Positions 44,061-53,452 of a stretch of 64,000 nucleotides of DNA are shown one piece after another. The notes under the pieces were generated by a model. It searched no databases. It was given only the letters and a program-made list of their open reading frames with translations, and had not been told where the DNA came from. The DNA is taken from assembly GCA_965261925.1 (NCBI GenBank), contig OZ253486.1, positions 868,001-932,000 of the forward strand. Direction: 5' to 3'. How positions within the stretch are numbered: position 1 is the stretch's first letter; each line of letters starts with the position of its first letter. The position numbers and the translations under genes were made by a program. The DNA is from Bin87 sp965261925. Its GTDB lineage: Bacteria; Chloroflexota; Dehalococcoidia; Lucifugimonadales; UBA3495.

Positions 44061-44855
44061 CTATGCGAGGTTGCGGGCGAAGTCCAGCCAGACCCGGGCG
44101 CAGGGCACGGGCAGGATGTGCTGTACGAAACCGGAAACGCCAGGGAATACCACGGCTCGCCCGTTGGGGAAAACGTCGGCTGCGCCTCGGAAATCACCCA
44201 GGACTTCCTCTCGCAAGGCGGCGGCGGCAATGATCAGCACCGGCGTCTGCACATCCTTCAGCAGCGGCCGCAGGTCGCCCGATGCCTGGGCCTGAAAACC
44301 CGCGACAACGTGGGGCGTGGTCGCCTTCATTTGCTCGGCGTACCAGCGGGTGTAGGCCGGATCGACAATCTGCGGATCCAGGCGCCGACCGATGCTGCCC
44401 TCGACCCAGGCGCCGATGCCGTCGTTTTCAATCTGGACGGCCGATTCGGCGTGGTGGGCGTCGTTGAAGCTGGTGGGCGAAGTGCAGGCGGTCAGGGACA
44501 GCAGCCGTTCCTGGTGCATGGTGGCGTAGCGCATGGAGATGCTGCCGCCCACGGTTTCGCCGATGAGGTGGAACTTTTCGAGCCCCAGCTTCTCGGTGAA
44601 TTCCGCGAGGTCCCTGGCGAAGTTGTCCACCGACCACGGGTAACCCGGCTCGGGAACATCGGATTGCCCCATGCCTCGCATGTCGAACCGGATGACACGG
44701 TAGTGCCGCGCCACGATGGGCACCCAGCCGAACCAGAGCTTGTGGTTCTTGGCCATGCCGTGGTGCATCACCACCGTCTCCGGCTCGGTCCACGGGTCCG
44801 TAAAGTCGTCAATGGTGTAGAACAGCTCACAGCCGTCGTCCAAGCGCAGTTTCAT
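44061..44855 (-). CDS. Alpha/beta-hydrolase fold protein with altered nucleophile site
   Basis: A 264-residue alpha/beta-hydrolase. Oxyanion HG region VVMHHGMAKN and the conserved DMRGMGQSDVP are present. The nucleophile elbow reads GETVGG, where Ser would be expected, so Thr replaces Ser. The acid region IIAAAALREEV also lacks the usual D. The C-terminal His may be that of GFVQHILPV. It may be a non-hydrolytic member or use a different chemistry. Start at 44855; the frame opens to 44906. Confidence 0.8.
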   Translation of the reverse strand: MKLRLDDGCELFYTIDDFTDPWTEPETVVMHHGMAKNHKLWFGWVPIVARHYRVIRFDMRGMGQSDVPEPGYPWSVDNFARDLAEFTEKLGLEKFHLIGETVGGSISMRYATMHQERLLSLTACTSPTSFNDAHHAESAVQIENDGIGAWVEGSIGRRLDPQIVDPAYTRWYAEQMKATTPHVVAGFQAQASGDLRPLLKDVQTPVLIIAAAALREEVLGDFRGAADVFPNGRAVVFPGVSGFVQHILPVPCARVWLDFARNLA

Positions 44856-44969
44856 CGTGTTTCTGCTGACCTCCGTGATGTCGGGTACCGGTTCCGGCCC
44901 AACCAATTAGCGCGAGGTTGTCGCCTCGCGCTATGGATGACGATTGTCGCTCCGCGAGTTAGCCGAAGG

Positions 44970-45761
44970 CTACTCGATCTCGAGTTCGTTGAACACCGAG
45001 CGGGCGATACGCATGGCAGTGCGCGCATTGATGTAGCCGCCGTACATCGACAGGTGGATGAAGACTTCCATTAGCTCCGTGGAAGTCATTCCCACACCGA
45101 TCGCGCCATGTATGCGCCGCCGCATCTGGGCGTCGTAAACGCCCATGCTGGTGAGGGCGGAAAGGGACACAATGGCTCGCTCCTTGTCGTCAAGCAGCGA
45201 GCGATTGTAGATGGCTCCCCAGTTGTACTCGTCGACGATCCGCTCCAACTGGGCTTCCGGCGAATCATCCTCGAAACCGGTTGGGGTGTTGCCCATGTGA
45301 CGCCGGTGCAGTTCCTGGCCCAGGGCATACAATTCGTCCGGATGTCGGTTGGTATCGTATTCAACGGCAGGCTCGAATTCGATGCCCAGCTCCTCGTAGA
45401 TATCCTTGGTCAGCCGCAAAGCGGACTCGACCGCCGGCACGCCGATGTAGAAGGTGGACTGGATGAAGATTTCCACAACCTGATTGGGGGTGAGACTCAC
45501 GTTGAGAGCGCGGACGATATGGCGTCTCAGCAGGTTCATCTCTCCCTGCGTGACCAACGCCGAAATGGTGGCGATGCAGCGCTGCTTGAGGTCCAGTCCC
45601 GGGCGGCGCCAGATCATGCCGAAGAGGGCTTCGTCGATGATGCGCTTGAGATCGGGCGCCAGTTGATCGACGCCGGGCAGGGCATAGTGGGTGTTATCGC
45701 CGCTGGCCATCTGTCCGCGCATGTCACGGCCGGCTTCATAGCGGTCATTGAGGGAAGTCAA
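44970..45761 (-). CDS. Carboxymuconolactone decarboxylase-like protein, two domains
   Basis: A 263-residue protein with two CMD/AhpD-like halves. In the first LKQRCIATISALVTQGEMNLL and in the second DDKERAIVSLSALTSMGVYD are the usual helices. The Cys-x-x-Cys of AhpD is absent, pointing to a decarboxylase-type or structural role rather than peroxidase reduction. Such genes are common in aromatic degradation clusters; the neighbour is a hydrolase. Confidence 0.85.
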   Translation of the reverse strand: MTSLNDRYEAGRDMRGQMASGDNTHYALPGVDQLAPDLKRIIDEALFGMIWRRPGLDLKQRCIATISALVTQGEMNLLRRHIVRALNVSLTPNQVVEIFIQSTFYIGVPAVESALRLTKDIYEELGIEFEPAVEYDTNRHPDELYALGQELHRRHMGNTPTGFEDDSPEAQLERIVDEYNWGAIYNRSLLDDKERAIVSLSALTSMGVYDAQMRRRIHGAIGVGMTSTELMEVFIHLSMYGGYINARTAMRIARSVFNELEIE

Positions 45762-45890
45762 GGCAGTATTCCTCCTCGCGAAAAGCAGCTGACTTGAAGT
45801 GGAGGCGACGATGGGACCGCGGCGCAGACGCAGACCACCGAGCAGTGAGATTATAGCATAGGGGCACTTTGCCCCCGTCGCGTGACCGGA

Positions 45891-46835
45891 TCAGTTGACT
45901 TGCTGCATGACGTCGCCGGCGAACCAGTCCAACCGCTCTAGGGCCTGGTTGAGGTCGCTGCCGCGGATGTCGAAAATGATGTGGGAAACACCCACTTCCG
46001 AGTAGGTCTGGACATCCTCCAGTATGGCGTCGGCGGAGCCGGAGAAACGACGTCGCGGGCCCGTCTGCATGGTTCCCGGGTCATAGAGCGGGGCCTTCAT
46101 CGATACCTGTATCTCGGCGGGATCCCGGCCGGCCTGTTCCGCGAACCGGTTGAGGGTCACCAGGTCACCGGCCAGTTCCTCAGGATCCAGCGTTGCCGCC
46201 GGTATGGTGCCCACCGGGTGCCAGCCGTCGCCGATGGTGGCGGCACGGCGGATGGCGGGACGGCTCTGGCCGCCCACCCAGATCGGCGGGTGGGGCTTTT
46301 GCACCGGCTTGGGCAGGAACTGGATGCCCGAGAACTGGACGTACTTCCCGTCGAACTCGGGATTCGGGCTGGTCCACAGCTCCTTGTAGGCGCGAAGGTA
46401 CTCGTCGGTTACCGCGCCCCGCTCGGCGAAGGGCGGCGTGTCCAGCGCCTCGAACTCCTCTTCCATCCAGCCCACGCCGACGCCCAGGATCAGCCGACCC
46501 TGGGACAGCACGTCCAGGGTGGCCAGGATCTTGGCGGCCAGTACGGGCGGGCGGTAGGGAACGATCATCACGCTGGGCACCAGGCGGATGTTTTCCGTGA
46601 CGCCGGCCAGGTAGGTGAGCAGGGTTAGCTGCTCGAAATACTCCCCGCTTTCGCCGGTGGGGAACTCGCCGCCGACGGTGTAGGGGTACGTGGAGTCGAT
46701 TTGATTGGGAACGAGCACGTGGTCTCCGGCCACCATGCAATAAAAGCCGAGACGGTCTCCGGCTTGTGCGATTTGGGCCAGTGGTCCCGGTTGGGCGTTG
46801 GGGCCGTGATTGGGCAGGTAAAATCCGAACTGCAT
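45891..46835 (-). CDS. LLM-class F420-dependent oxidoreductase
   Basis: A 314-residue luciferase-like TIM barrel. MQFGFYLPNHGPNAQPG, GVGVGWMEEEFEAL and PIWVGGQSRPAIRRAA are typical of the F420-binding TIGR03619-type branch. It would transfer hydride to or from F420 on an alcohol or carbonyl or act as a monooxygenase. Substrate unknown. Presence of F420 genes cannot be checked here. Confidence 0.9.
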   Translation of the reverse strand: MQFGFYLPNHGPNAQPGPLAQIAQAGDRLGFYCMVAGDHVLVPNQIDSTYPYTVGGEFPTGESGEYFEQLTLLTYLAGVTENIRLVPSVMIVPYRPPVLAAKILATLDVLSQGRLILGVGVGWMEEEFEALDTPPFAERGAVTDEYLRAYKELWTSPNPEFDGKYVQFSGIQFLPKPVQKPHPPIWVGGQSRPAIRRAATIGDGWHPVGTIPAATLDPEELAGDLVTLNRFAEQAGRDPAEIQVSMKAPLYDPGTMQTGPRRRFSGSADAILEDVQTYSEVGVSHIIFDIRGSDLNQALERLDWFAGDVMQQVN

Positions 46836-46871
46836 ACCCTACTCCTGAGATGGGCTTAATTGGGGAAATGG

Positions 46872-46997
46872 CTAGAAACCGTTTACCGCACAGTTGCCAA
46901 ACACCAGGCCGACAATCACGAGGGCGATGACGAGGCCGGCAACCACGCCAAGGGCGCATCCGCAGCCCTTCTTGAAGGAGTCTAGGAAACCGAACAT
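46872..46997 (-). CDS. Small single-span membrane protein
   Basis: A 41-residue protein with a short basic N-terminus (FLDSFKKGCGCALG) and one strong transmembrane helix (VVAGLVIALVIVGLVFG). Function unknown. No good ribosome site, and the longer frame to 47090 has no support. Confidence 0.5.
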   Translation of the reverse strand: MFGFLDSFKKGCGCALGVVAGLVIALVIVGLVFGNCAVNGF

Positions 46998-47147
46998 GGT
47001 GGAGCGTGTCCCGTGAACCGGCGGGGTGCCCACTTGGCGCGGTGGTTTGGCCGGCTGCGCTGCTATAATAGCGCAGCCCGTTGAATTCACTCAACCGGAG
47101 CGGGAATCGATTGAACCTGAAACTACTGCACCAGGAGATTTGTAACC

Positions 47148-47567
47148 ATGCCTAACATCACCCTCGAACAGGCCGAAGCGGTATTGGCTGGCGCGAAAGC
47201 TGCCGCCCTGGAATTGGGTAAGCCTTTCAGCTTCTCGGTGGTGGACGCTCGCGGCGACCTCATCACGATGTGCAAGATGGATGGCTCCGCCTGGCGGACC
47301 CCATACGTGTCCAGGGGCAAGGCGCGGGCCTCGGCCTGCTTCGGCGAGCCCAGCGGCGACCTGACCGAGCGGTCCACCACGCCCATCATGCGGGCGGTGA
47401 TGGAAGTGGAACGCGGCGAGTTTGTGCCCGGACAGGGCGCGCTGCCCATCTATATGAACGGCGAACTCATCGGCGCCGTGGGCGGCAGCGGCGGCACCGC
47501 TCAGGAAGACGAGGACTGCTCACGCTCCGGTATCGGCCGCGTGGCCGGAGCCAGCGCCAGCCGTTAG
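47148..47567 (+). CDS. GlcG/HbpS-type heme-binding family protein
   Basis: A 139-residue PF03928 (GlcG/HbpS) protein: ITLEQAEAVLAGAKAAALEL, FSFSVVDARGDLI, GALPIYMNGELIGAVGGSGG are the signature blocks. Members bind heme or cobalamin-type ligands or are companions of glycolate enzymes; the ligand here is undetermined. A good AGGAG site lies before 47148. It ends before a strong terminator at 47594. Confidence 0.88.
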   Translation: MPNITLEQAEAVLAGAKAAALELGKPFSFSVVDARGDLITMCKMDGSAWRTPYVSRGKARASACFGEPSGDLTERSTTPIMRAVMEVERGEFVPGQGALPIYMNGELIGAVGGSGGTAQEDEDCSRSGIGRVAGASASR

Positions 47568-47593
47568 GGATGTTCCCCAGGCGGCAGACACAA

Positions 47594-47629
47594 AAGAAGG
47601 CCCCGCTCCGGCCGGAGCGGGGCCTTCTT
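47594..47629. terminator. Bidirectional terminator
   Basis: A perfect 36-nt palindrome with a GGCCCCGCTCCGG arm and flanking AAGAAGG/CCTTCTT, sitting between convergent genes. It would work on both strands. Confidence 0.85.
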
Positions 47630-47655
47630 GCAATGCGTTGGGGCCGAGGACGTGG

Positions 47656-47949
47656 TCAGTCGGTAGACGCGACTTCGAAGTGCTTCACCCAGTACTCGCC
47701 ACGGTAGAGGTGTTCGACCTCGCGGGCGATGTTGGCGCGGAACTCGCTGGTCTCATAGGTGCGCAGGTCGCCCAGGGTGTCCCAAACGCTGACGCTGATA
47801 CCTTCGTCGGGGTCCTCGGTGCTCCGGATCAGCTGCCGTTCTTGCAATCCCTTGGGGGCCCCGCCGGTTGCAACGCGCTCGTGGTAGTGCCGCTCGAATT
47901 CCTCCCAGGAACCCGCGCGGAGTTTGCCCCAAACCATCCTGATGAACAT
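47656..47949 (-). CDS. Antibiotic biosynthesis monooxygenase-like (ABM) protein
   Basis: A 97-residue dimeric alpha+beta barrel of the ABM type (IRMVWGKLRAGSWEEFERHY, ISVSVWDTLGDLRTYE). Members oxidise polyketides or quinones or degrade heme; the role here is unknown. It lies convergent with the GlcG-like gene. Confidence 0.75.
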   Translation of the reverse strand: MFIRMVWGKLRAGSWEEFERHYHERVATGGAPKGLQERQLIRSTEDPDEGISVSVWDTLGDLRTYETSEFRANIAREVEHLYRGEYWVKHFEVASTD

Positions 47950-48008
47950 ATCCGTGTATCCTCCTTGGTGTTCGGCCGGCCGTCAGCGGCCGGCGTTGTA
48001 AACGTTGT

Positions 48009-48698
48009 TCAGTGCTCCAGGTCGCCAGCCGCATGACCAATGATCTTGGCGGCGGTGGCGTCGCTCATGTGACCCATGTCCAGCATCATGTGATACAGCG
48101 TTGGGTCGTGGGGTGATACCTTGAAGAACTTCTGGAAAAACTTTACGCGCGCTTCTTCCAACCCCTCAAGGTAGGAACTGGCCTCGGCTTCACTGAGGTG
48201 CTCGCGCTCCATGATGGTTTCCACGCGTCGCGACATGGGGGCCAGCATGCCCACGTGGAGAACGCCGGGGGTGTCGCCAAGGATGATGTTGGCGCCACGG
48301 CCGATGATTACGACGTGACCCGCCTGGGACAGGTTGCGCACGACTTCGCGGGTGGTGTCGATGAAGACCTGGTCGTTGACGCGTTGCATCCGCGACGAGG
48401 GTTCGCCGGACAGCTCGTAGTAAGTTTCGGGCAGGGTCTCGATGCCCACCCCGAGGTCATAGTCTCCCGACACGGCAGCGCGTTCCAGGACCCGGCCCAG
48501 TAGAGCCGTCACCCGGTCGCCGAACCGCTCGACCCGTTGTTCCTTGGCAATCAGGTTGGAGACCGGGGAGCCGATAATGCGCGCGGCCTCAGCGAAGACC
48601 ATGCGGTCCACGTAGTTGAGATGCAGGTCATGGGCAACCTGTTGCCCGACGGCGATGGAGCCAGCCCCGATAGGGCCGTTGATGGTTATTACGGGCAT
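48009..48698 (-). CDS. Cytidylate kinase-like protein
   Basis: A 229-residue member of the cytidylate-kinase-like family. The P-loop reads INGPIGAGSIAVG, with the terminal Lys of the usual GxGKS changed to Ile, so ATP binding would differ. The HVVIIGRGANIIL and SRRVETIMEREHLSEAEA segments are typical of the family, which may phosphorylate nucleotides or act as regulators. An AAGG-GTGAT site precedes ATG 48698. Confidence 0.8.
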   Translation of the reverse strand: MPVITINGPIGAGSIAVGQQVAHDLHLNYVDRMVFAEAARIIGSPVSNLIAKEQRVERFGDRVTALLGRVLERAAVSGDYDLGVGIETLPETYYELSGEPSSRMQRVNDQVFIDTTREVVRNLSQAGHVVIIGRGANIILGDTPGVLHVGMLAPMSRRVETIMEREHLSEAEASSYLEGLEEARVKFFQKFFKVSPHDPTLYHMMLDMGHMSDATAAKIIGHAAGDLEH

Positions 48699-48900
48699 AG
48701 CATCACCTTCCAATCCATCGTAACAGCAGGGCATATTGTGCCGGAATCATGCAGCACCAAATACAGGATAACATAGCCACTCCGAGGGTCGCGGAACTCC
48801 CGCCGGCGGGATATTTCCAATCTGCCGGCTGGCGTGCCACAAGACTAGGGGCAGGTACGAAACCTGCCCCCGTTTGTCGGATTGCCGGTCTGTCTCCGGA

Positions 48901-51582
48901 CTAACGGCGTGCGCCGCCGCCGCCCAGGAACCGGCGGTCGGATGGGTTGCGGCTCCCGCTCGGCGGGCGGCCGGTTGGACGGCGCCCTCCCCGGTCGCGG
49001 TCGTTTGACTCGCTGCCCAACATGGTGCCGCGGTCTCGTCCGCTGCGGTTGGGTCCGTTGCCACCGCCGCCGCCACCGCTGTTACCGCCGCCGCCGCCGC
49101 CGCCGCTGCCACCGCCGTAGCCGCCACCACCACCTCCGCCCCGTCCGCCGCGGTCGCGATCACCACCACCACCGCTACCACCGCTACCGCCGCTACCGCC
49201 ACCGAAGCCGCCGCGTCCAGGCCCGGACCGGTCACGGTCCCGTCCGCCGCCTGCGCCACCGCCGCCGAAGCCGCCGCGTCCGCCACGGTCACCGCCGCCT
49301 GCGCCACCACCACCGAAGCCGCCACGTCCGCCACGGTCACCGCCGCCGCCGCCGAAGCCGCCACGTCCGCCACCGCCGCGTCCGCCACGGTCGCCGCCGC
49401 CGAAGCCGCCGCGCGGTCCGCGGTCACCACGATCGTCGACCCCCCCGCGTTCGGGACGAGGAGTCGGTGGCTCGGTGTCGCCCATGAGGGCGCGCCGCGA
49501 CAGGTTGATGCGGCCCATGTGGTCGATCTCGTGGATCATCACGGTGATTTCCTGCCCGATGTCCACGTTCTCGTGGGCGAGGTCGCCGAGGTCCTCGTTG
49601 CGTACCAGACCGTCCTTGCCGCCAGGGGTGAGCTCGACGAAGACGCCGAAGTTGGTGGTACGGGTGATCTTGCCCGTGATGATGTCGCCCACCTCGGGGT
49701 CGCGGGTCAGGCCGTCCACCCGGCTGCTCGCCAGTTCGATCATGGTCTGGTCGTTGGAAGAGATGATGACGCCGCCGTCATCGGACACGTCGATGCCGCA
49801 GCCGGTCTCCTCCTGGATGGCGCGGATAACGCGTCCGCCGGGACCGATGAGGGCGCCGATCTTCTCGACGGGGATCTTCATCCTGACCAGCTTGGGAGCG
49901 TACCGGCTCATCTGGGCGCGGGGTTCCGAGATGGCCTCGGACATGCGGTCCAGGATGTGCAGGCGACCGGCCCGGGCCTGCTCCAGGGCCTCGCTCAGGA
50001 GCTCCTGGGTCAGTCCGTCGATCTTGACGTCCATCTGCAGGGCGTTGATGCCCTTCTCGGTGCCGGCGACCTTGAAGTCCATGTCGCCCAGGAAGTCCTC
50101 GATGCCCTGGATGTCGCTGAGGACGGCATAACGGTCACTGTCGGCGTCCGTTATCAGGCCCATGGCGATGCCGGCCACGGGAGCTCGCATGGGAACGCCG
50201 GCGTCCATGAGGGCCATGGACGAGCCGCAAACGCTGCCCATCGAAGTTGAGCCGTTGGAGGCCAGCACTTCGCTGACCACGCGCACGGTGTAGGGGAACT
50301 CTTCCTCGGACGGCAGGGCGGCCAGGAGGGCCCGTTCGGCGAGAGCGCCGTGTCCGATTTCACGCCTTCCCGGGGAACCCACTCGCCGGGCCTCGCCGAC
50401 GCTGTAGGGGGGGAAGTTGTAGTGGTGCATGAACCGCTTGGTGTTCTCGGGACCCACGGTGTCCAGGGTCTGCTTCATGGACAGCGAGGCCAGCGTGGCA
50501 ATCGAGAGCACCTGGGTCTGGCCACGGGTGAACAGGCCGCTGCCGTGGGCGCGGGGCAGTTCGCCCGCGCTGCAGGTTATGGGGCGGATCTCGTCGGTCT
50601 TGCGTCCGTCGGGGCGCACGTTCTGGTTGAGGATGCGGCCGCGCACTTCCTTCTTGACCAGGTTCTTGAAAGCCTCGGCAATATCGCGGGCGGAATAGTC
50701 TTCGGCCAGCTGCGCGGCCACTTCCGTCTCGACAGCCTCAAGGCTGGAGTCGCGTTCGCTCTTGAAGGAGTTGCGTTCCAGAACCTCGGAGATGCGGCCG
50801 TTGACCAGGGCGTCGACTTTACCCTGGCGTTCGTCGGTGGCCGAGTAGTCGAACTGGACTACGATCTTCTCCGTCCCGCGTTCGGCCACCATCTTGTCGA
50901 TCATCTCGATGATCGCGACGTTGCTTTCATGGGCCAGCCGGATGCCCTCCAGGATGACTTCTTCGGACACCTCAACCGAGCCCGCTTCAACCATCATGAT
51001 GGCGTCGCGATTGCTGGCGACTATCATGTTGAGCGCCGCCGCGCTGCTGCTCTGATAGCTGGGGTTGATCGCGTAGTTGCTGCCATCCCAGGTGATGCGG
51101 CAGGCGCCGATGGGCCCTTCGAACGGGATCTGGCTGATGGACAGCGCGGCCGAGGCGGCAACCATTCCCAAGGTTTCGGGCGGATGCTCTTCGTCCACGG
51201 ACAGCACGGTGATGATCACCTGGATTTCGTTGTGTATCCCCTTGGGGAACAGCGGACGGATGCTGCGGTCGGTCAGGCGAGCGGACAGGATGGCCTCGGT
51301 GCCGGGTCTCCCCTCGCGCCGGAAGAAGCTGCCGGGGATCTTGCCGACGGCGTACAGCCGCTCTTCGAACTCCACGGTCAGGGGCAGAAAATCGATCCCC
51401 TCGCGGGCCTGGTCGGACATTACGGCGGTGGCCAGGAGGATGGTCTCTCCGCAGGTGACGGTCACGGCGCCGTGAGCCTGCTGGGCCAGTCGGCCGGTTT
51501 CAAGGGTTACGGGATGTCCGCCAATCTCGCTATCAATGGAGAAGGGGTTCATCAATTCCTGGGCGGCGTCTATAGTTGTCAT
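48901..51582 (-). CDS. pnp: Polynucleotide phosphorylase with Gly/Arg-rich tail
   Basis: An 893-residue 3'-5' exoribonuclease/polymerase. Two RNase PH domains (about 15-230, 310-540), a helical linker, a KH domain (KIPVEKIGALIGPGGRVIRA), an S1 domain (VGDIITGKITRTTNFGVFVE) and then about 185 residues rich in Gly, Arg and Asp, with RGG-type GGRGGFGGG repeats. Typical PNPase ends near residue 710-750. The tail (48904-49490) may bind RNA or partners, as in RGG proteins, or assemble a degradosome. It lies downstream of rpsO, as in many bacteria. Confidence 0.96.
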   Translation of the reverse strand: MTTIDAAQELMNPFSIDSEIGGHPVTLETGRLAQQAHGAVTVTCGETILLATAVMSDQAREGIDFLPLTVEFEERLYAVGKIPGSFFRREGRPGTEAILSARLTDRSIRPLFPKGIHNEIQVIITVLSVDEEHPPETLGMVAASAALSISQIPFEGPIGACRITWDGSNYAINPSYQSSSAAALNMIVASNRDAIMMVEAGSVEVSEEVILEGIRLAHESNVAIIEMIDKMVAERGTEKIVVQFDYSATDERQGKVDALVNGRISEVLERNSFKSERDSSLEAVETEVAAQLAEDYSARDIAEAFKNLVKKEVRGRILNQNVRPDGRKTDEIRPITCSAGELPRAHGSGLFTRGQTQVLSIATLASLSMKQTLDTVGPENTKRFMHHYNFPPYSVGEARRVGSPGRREIGHGALAERALLAALPSEEEFPYTVRVVSEVLASNGSTSMGSVCGSSMALMDAGVPMRAPVAGIAMGLITDADSDRYAVLSDIQGIEDFLGDMDFKVAGTEKGINALQMDVKIDGLTQELLSEALEQARAGRLHILDRMSEAISEPRAQMSRYAPKLVRMKIPVEKIGALIGPGGRVIRAIQEETGCGIDVSDDGGVIISSNDQTMIELASSRVDGLTRDPEVGDIITGKITRTTNFGVFVELTPGGKDGLVRNEDLGDLAHENVDIGQEITVMIHEIDHMGRINLSRRALMGDTEPPTPRPERGGVDDRGDRGPRGGFGGGDRGGRGGGGRGGFGGGGGDRGGRGGFGGGGAGGGDRGGRGGFGGGGAGGGRDRDRSGPGRGGFGGGSGGSGGSGGGGDRDRGGRGGGGGGGYGGGSGGGGGGGNSGGGGGGNGPNRSGRDRGTMLGSESNDRDRGGRRPTGRPPSGSRNPSDRRFLGGGGARR

Positions 51583-51965
51583 AAAGCAGTTCTCTCTACC
51601 TCTTCTTCCAACGTTGTTGCTACCAGCCTGCTACATGTGAATGGGGGCCGGTTTTCATTTGGGGTTTGGTTGCAAATTTTGTCGGCGCGGTCGGATGCTT
51701 CCCGCTGGGCTGAGAACGCTGCGCTGTCCAGTGGCCAGGTGTATGGGCAACGTGTGAAGCGTTCTGAAATTGTTACGTTACGCGTCGGGTAGCGCCTTTG
51801 CGGGTGGGGAAAGGACGGGTTCGGGGTGGACTCCCCGAAGGATCGAGCCGGACGCCAGCGGTGACGGCCGGGGGAGCCGTCCGTGGGTGGCAAGGCCGGC
51901 GGATAATTATGCCGACCGGCTGGGGCAGGGCATGCGTTTGCCGGGATCCGGCACCTTGAGCCGAA
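51583..51965. other. rpsO-pnp intergenic region
   Basis: About 380 bp between rpsO and pnp on the minus strand. It has GC-rich inverted repeats, for example ACGGCTCCCCCGGCCGT near 51860-51885 and GCCGGTCGG with CCGCCGGC near 51890-51925. It is likely to carry the pnp promoter and RNase III-type leader. No gene is supported. Confidence 0.5.
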
Positions 51966-52232
51966 TTACCGGCGTAAGCCAAGCCGACCGATGAGACTCT
52001 GGTAGCGGCTTACGTCCTCGCTGCTCAGGTAATTGAGGAGGCGGCGGCGTTTGGAAACCATCGTTACCAAGCCTCGGCGCGAATGCACGTCCTTGCGATG
52101 GGTGCGGAGATGGTCGGTCACCTGCCGAATGCGCTCGGTGATCATGGCGACCTGCAGTTCTGTTGAGCCGGTGTCCGACTCGTGTGATCGATATTCTTCG
52201 ATGATCCTTTTCTTGACGTCAGCGTCCAACAT
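51966..52232 (-). CDS. rpsO: 30S ribosomal protein S15
   Basis: An 88-residue S15, the usual size, binding 16S rRNA and bridging to 23S. HESDTGSTELQVAMITERI, DVHSRRGLVTMVSKRRRLLNYL and the basic C-terminus are diagnostic. Paired with pnp downstream. Confidence 0.98.
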   Translation of the reverse strand: MLDADVKKRIIEEYRSHESDTGSTELQVAMITERIRQVTDHLRTHRKDVHSRRGLVTMVSKRRRLLNYLSSEDVSRYQSLIGRLGLRR

Positions 52233-52544
52233 TACCGGTTTCGTACCTTTTCGTTTTGGGTTTCTTCTTTCTTTCGCCGATTAGGTTAACACGTCATGCC
52301 ACAATAAGCAACAGAGGCAGATTTGCAATATTCGGCCATTTCTGATTGGTGCGGTTGCGGACATACAATAGTGATGGGCGCGACCATCGGAATATCTTTA
52401 TAGACGAGTTGTAAGGAGTTGCGGGGACTGTAGTTAGTTCTATCGCGGAATGCGAGGTCATGACAGCGCAGGAACAGCAAATGCAAAAAGGGGCACAATT
52501 TGCGTTGCGCCCCTTGCCGTTGTCCGGTCCTGGCTGGGCTCTGG
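52233..52544. other. Intergenic region with a terminator
   Basis: About 310 bp between rpsO and the hydrolase gene. A minus-strand terminator is at 52485-52513. The open frame at 52286-52498 (PFLHLLFLRCHDLAFRD) lacks any family features. Confidence 0.55.
52485..52513 (-). terminator. Rho-independent terminator of the hydrolase gene
   Basis: On the minus strand GGGGCGCAA and TTGTGCCCC pair (with one GU) around a CGCAAA loop, followed by TTTTT. It sits 30 bp after the stop of the hydrolase gene. Confidence 0.85.
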
Positions 52545-53342
52545 TTAAGCCAGGAAACCTTCCACTATCTCGACGAAGCGCTCGGTGGCCTCAAGTTCGG
52601 GATGGTGGCCGCAGTTGTCGATGACCTCCAGGCGGCTCCCGGGGATGCGTCGCTGGTATTCCTCGCCGGCGCTGACCGGGACGATGCGGTCCTGCTGGCC
52701 CCAGACGAGCAGCGTCGGGACGCGCTCCAGCCGGTACACTTGGTGGACCAGGCCCGGGTCGTGCATGTAGGGTCGCCACGAGACGCGGCAGGTGCCCTCC
52801 ATGGCGAACTCCCAACGCTCCAGGATCTCCTCCTCCGGCTCGGCGGGACAGATGTCGCGGTACTCGGGGGTGCCGTCGGGATCCAGCAGAGAGTCGCGGA
52901 TGTACAGCGGTGGGGTGACCTCGAAGATGTCGTAGATTTCACCTCCCGGCGGGCGGATGCCGCCGGCGCCCACCAGGATGAGGCGGCGGAACTGCTGCGG
53001 GCACATAGTGGCCAGCTCGGCGGCCAGCCAGCCGCCCAGCGAGAAGCCCATCAGGTCGGCGCCCTCCAGCCCCAGCTTGTCGAACGCGCCCAGGTACCAG
53101 ATGGCCATGTCATGCATCTTCATCGACCAGTCCAACTGATCGGATGCGCCGAAGCCGGGATGCGACGGAATGTGCAGGGTGTGGTTCTGGGCCAGGGCCT
53201 CGTGGTAGCGCAGCCACCCGGGATGTCCCAACTCGTCGTGCAATATGACCAGCGGGTTGCCGGAGCCGCCGGTGACGACCTCCACGTTGGAGCCGGATAT
53301 CTCGGTGATGCTGGAAGTCCAGGATTGGGCTGTTGTGGTCAT
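52545..53342 (-). CDS. Alpha/beta hydrolase
   Basis: A 265-residue hydrolase with a full catalytic triad: nucleophile in GFSLGG, acid in WGQQDRIVP, His in CGHHPELE. The LHDELGHPGW at the oxyanion and HPGFGASDQ resemble meta-cleavage and C-C hydrolases. Ester, amide or C-C substrate not determined. It is followed by a terminator. Confidence 0.92.
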   Translation of the reverse strand: MTTTAQSWTSSITEISGSNVEVVTGGSGNPLVILHDELGHPGWLRYHEALAQNHTLHIPSHPGFGASDQLDWSMKMHDMAIWYLGAFDKLGLEGADLMGFSLGGWLAAELATMCPQQFRRLILVGAGGIRPPGGEIYDIFEVTPPLYIRDSLLDPDGTPEYRDICPAEPEEEILERWEFAMEGTCRVSWRPYMHDPGLVHQVYRLERVPTLLVWGQQDRIVPVSAGEEYQRRIPGSRLEVIDNCGHHPELEATERFVEIVEGFLA

Positions 53343-53452
53343 GGTGTGGCTAATCCTCTGGGCGCAGGCGGTGTGGAGCGCTTGCCGCGTCGCGACACGC
53401 CTCCCGGCGGCTTTGTGGGGCTACGTATATGTGAGGCTACGTATGGATATGG

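Noticed and set aside
48747..49430. A 227-residue Ala/Val-rich minus-strand frame
   Set aside because: Shifted-frame reading of the Gly/Arg tail of pnp.
52286..52498. A 70-residue minus-strand frame
   Set aside because: It overlaps a terminator and has no ribosome site or family features.
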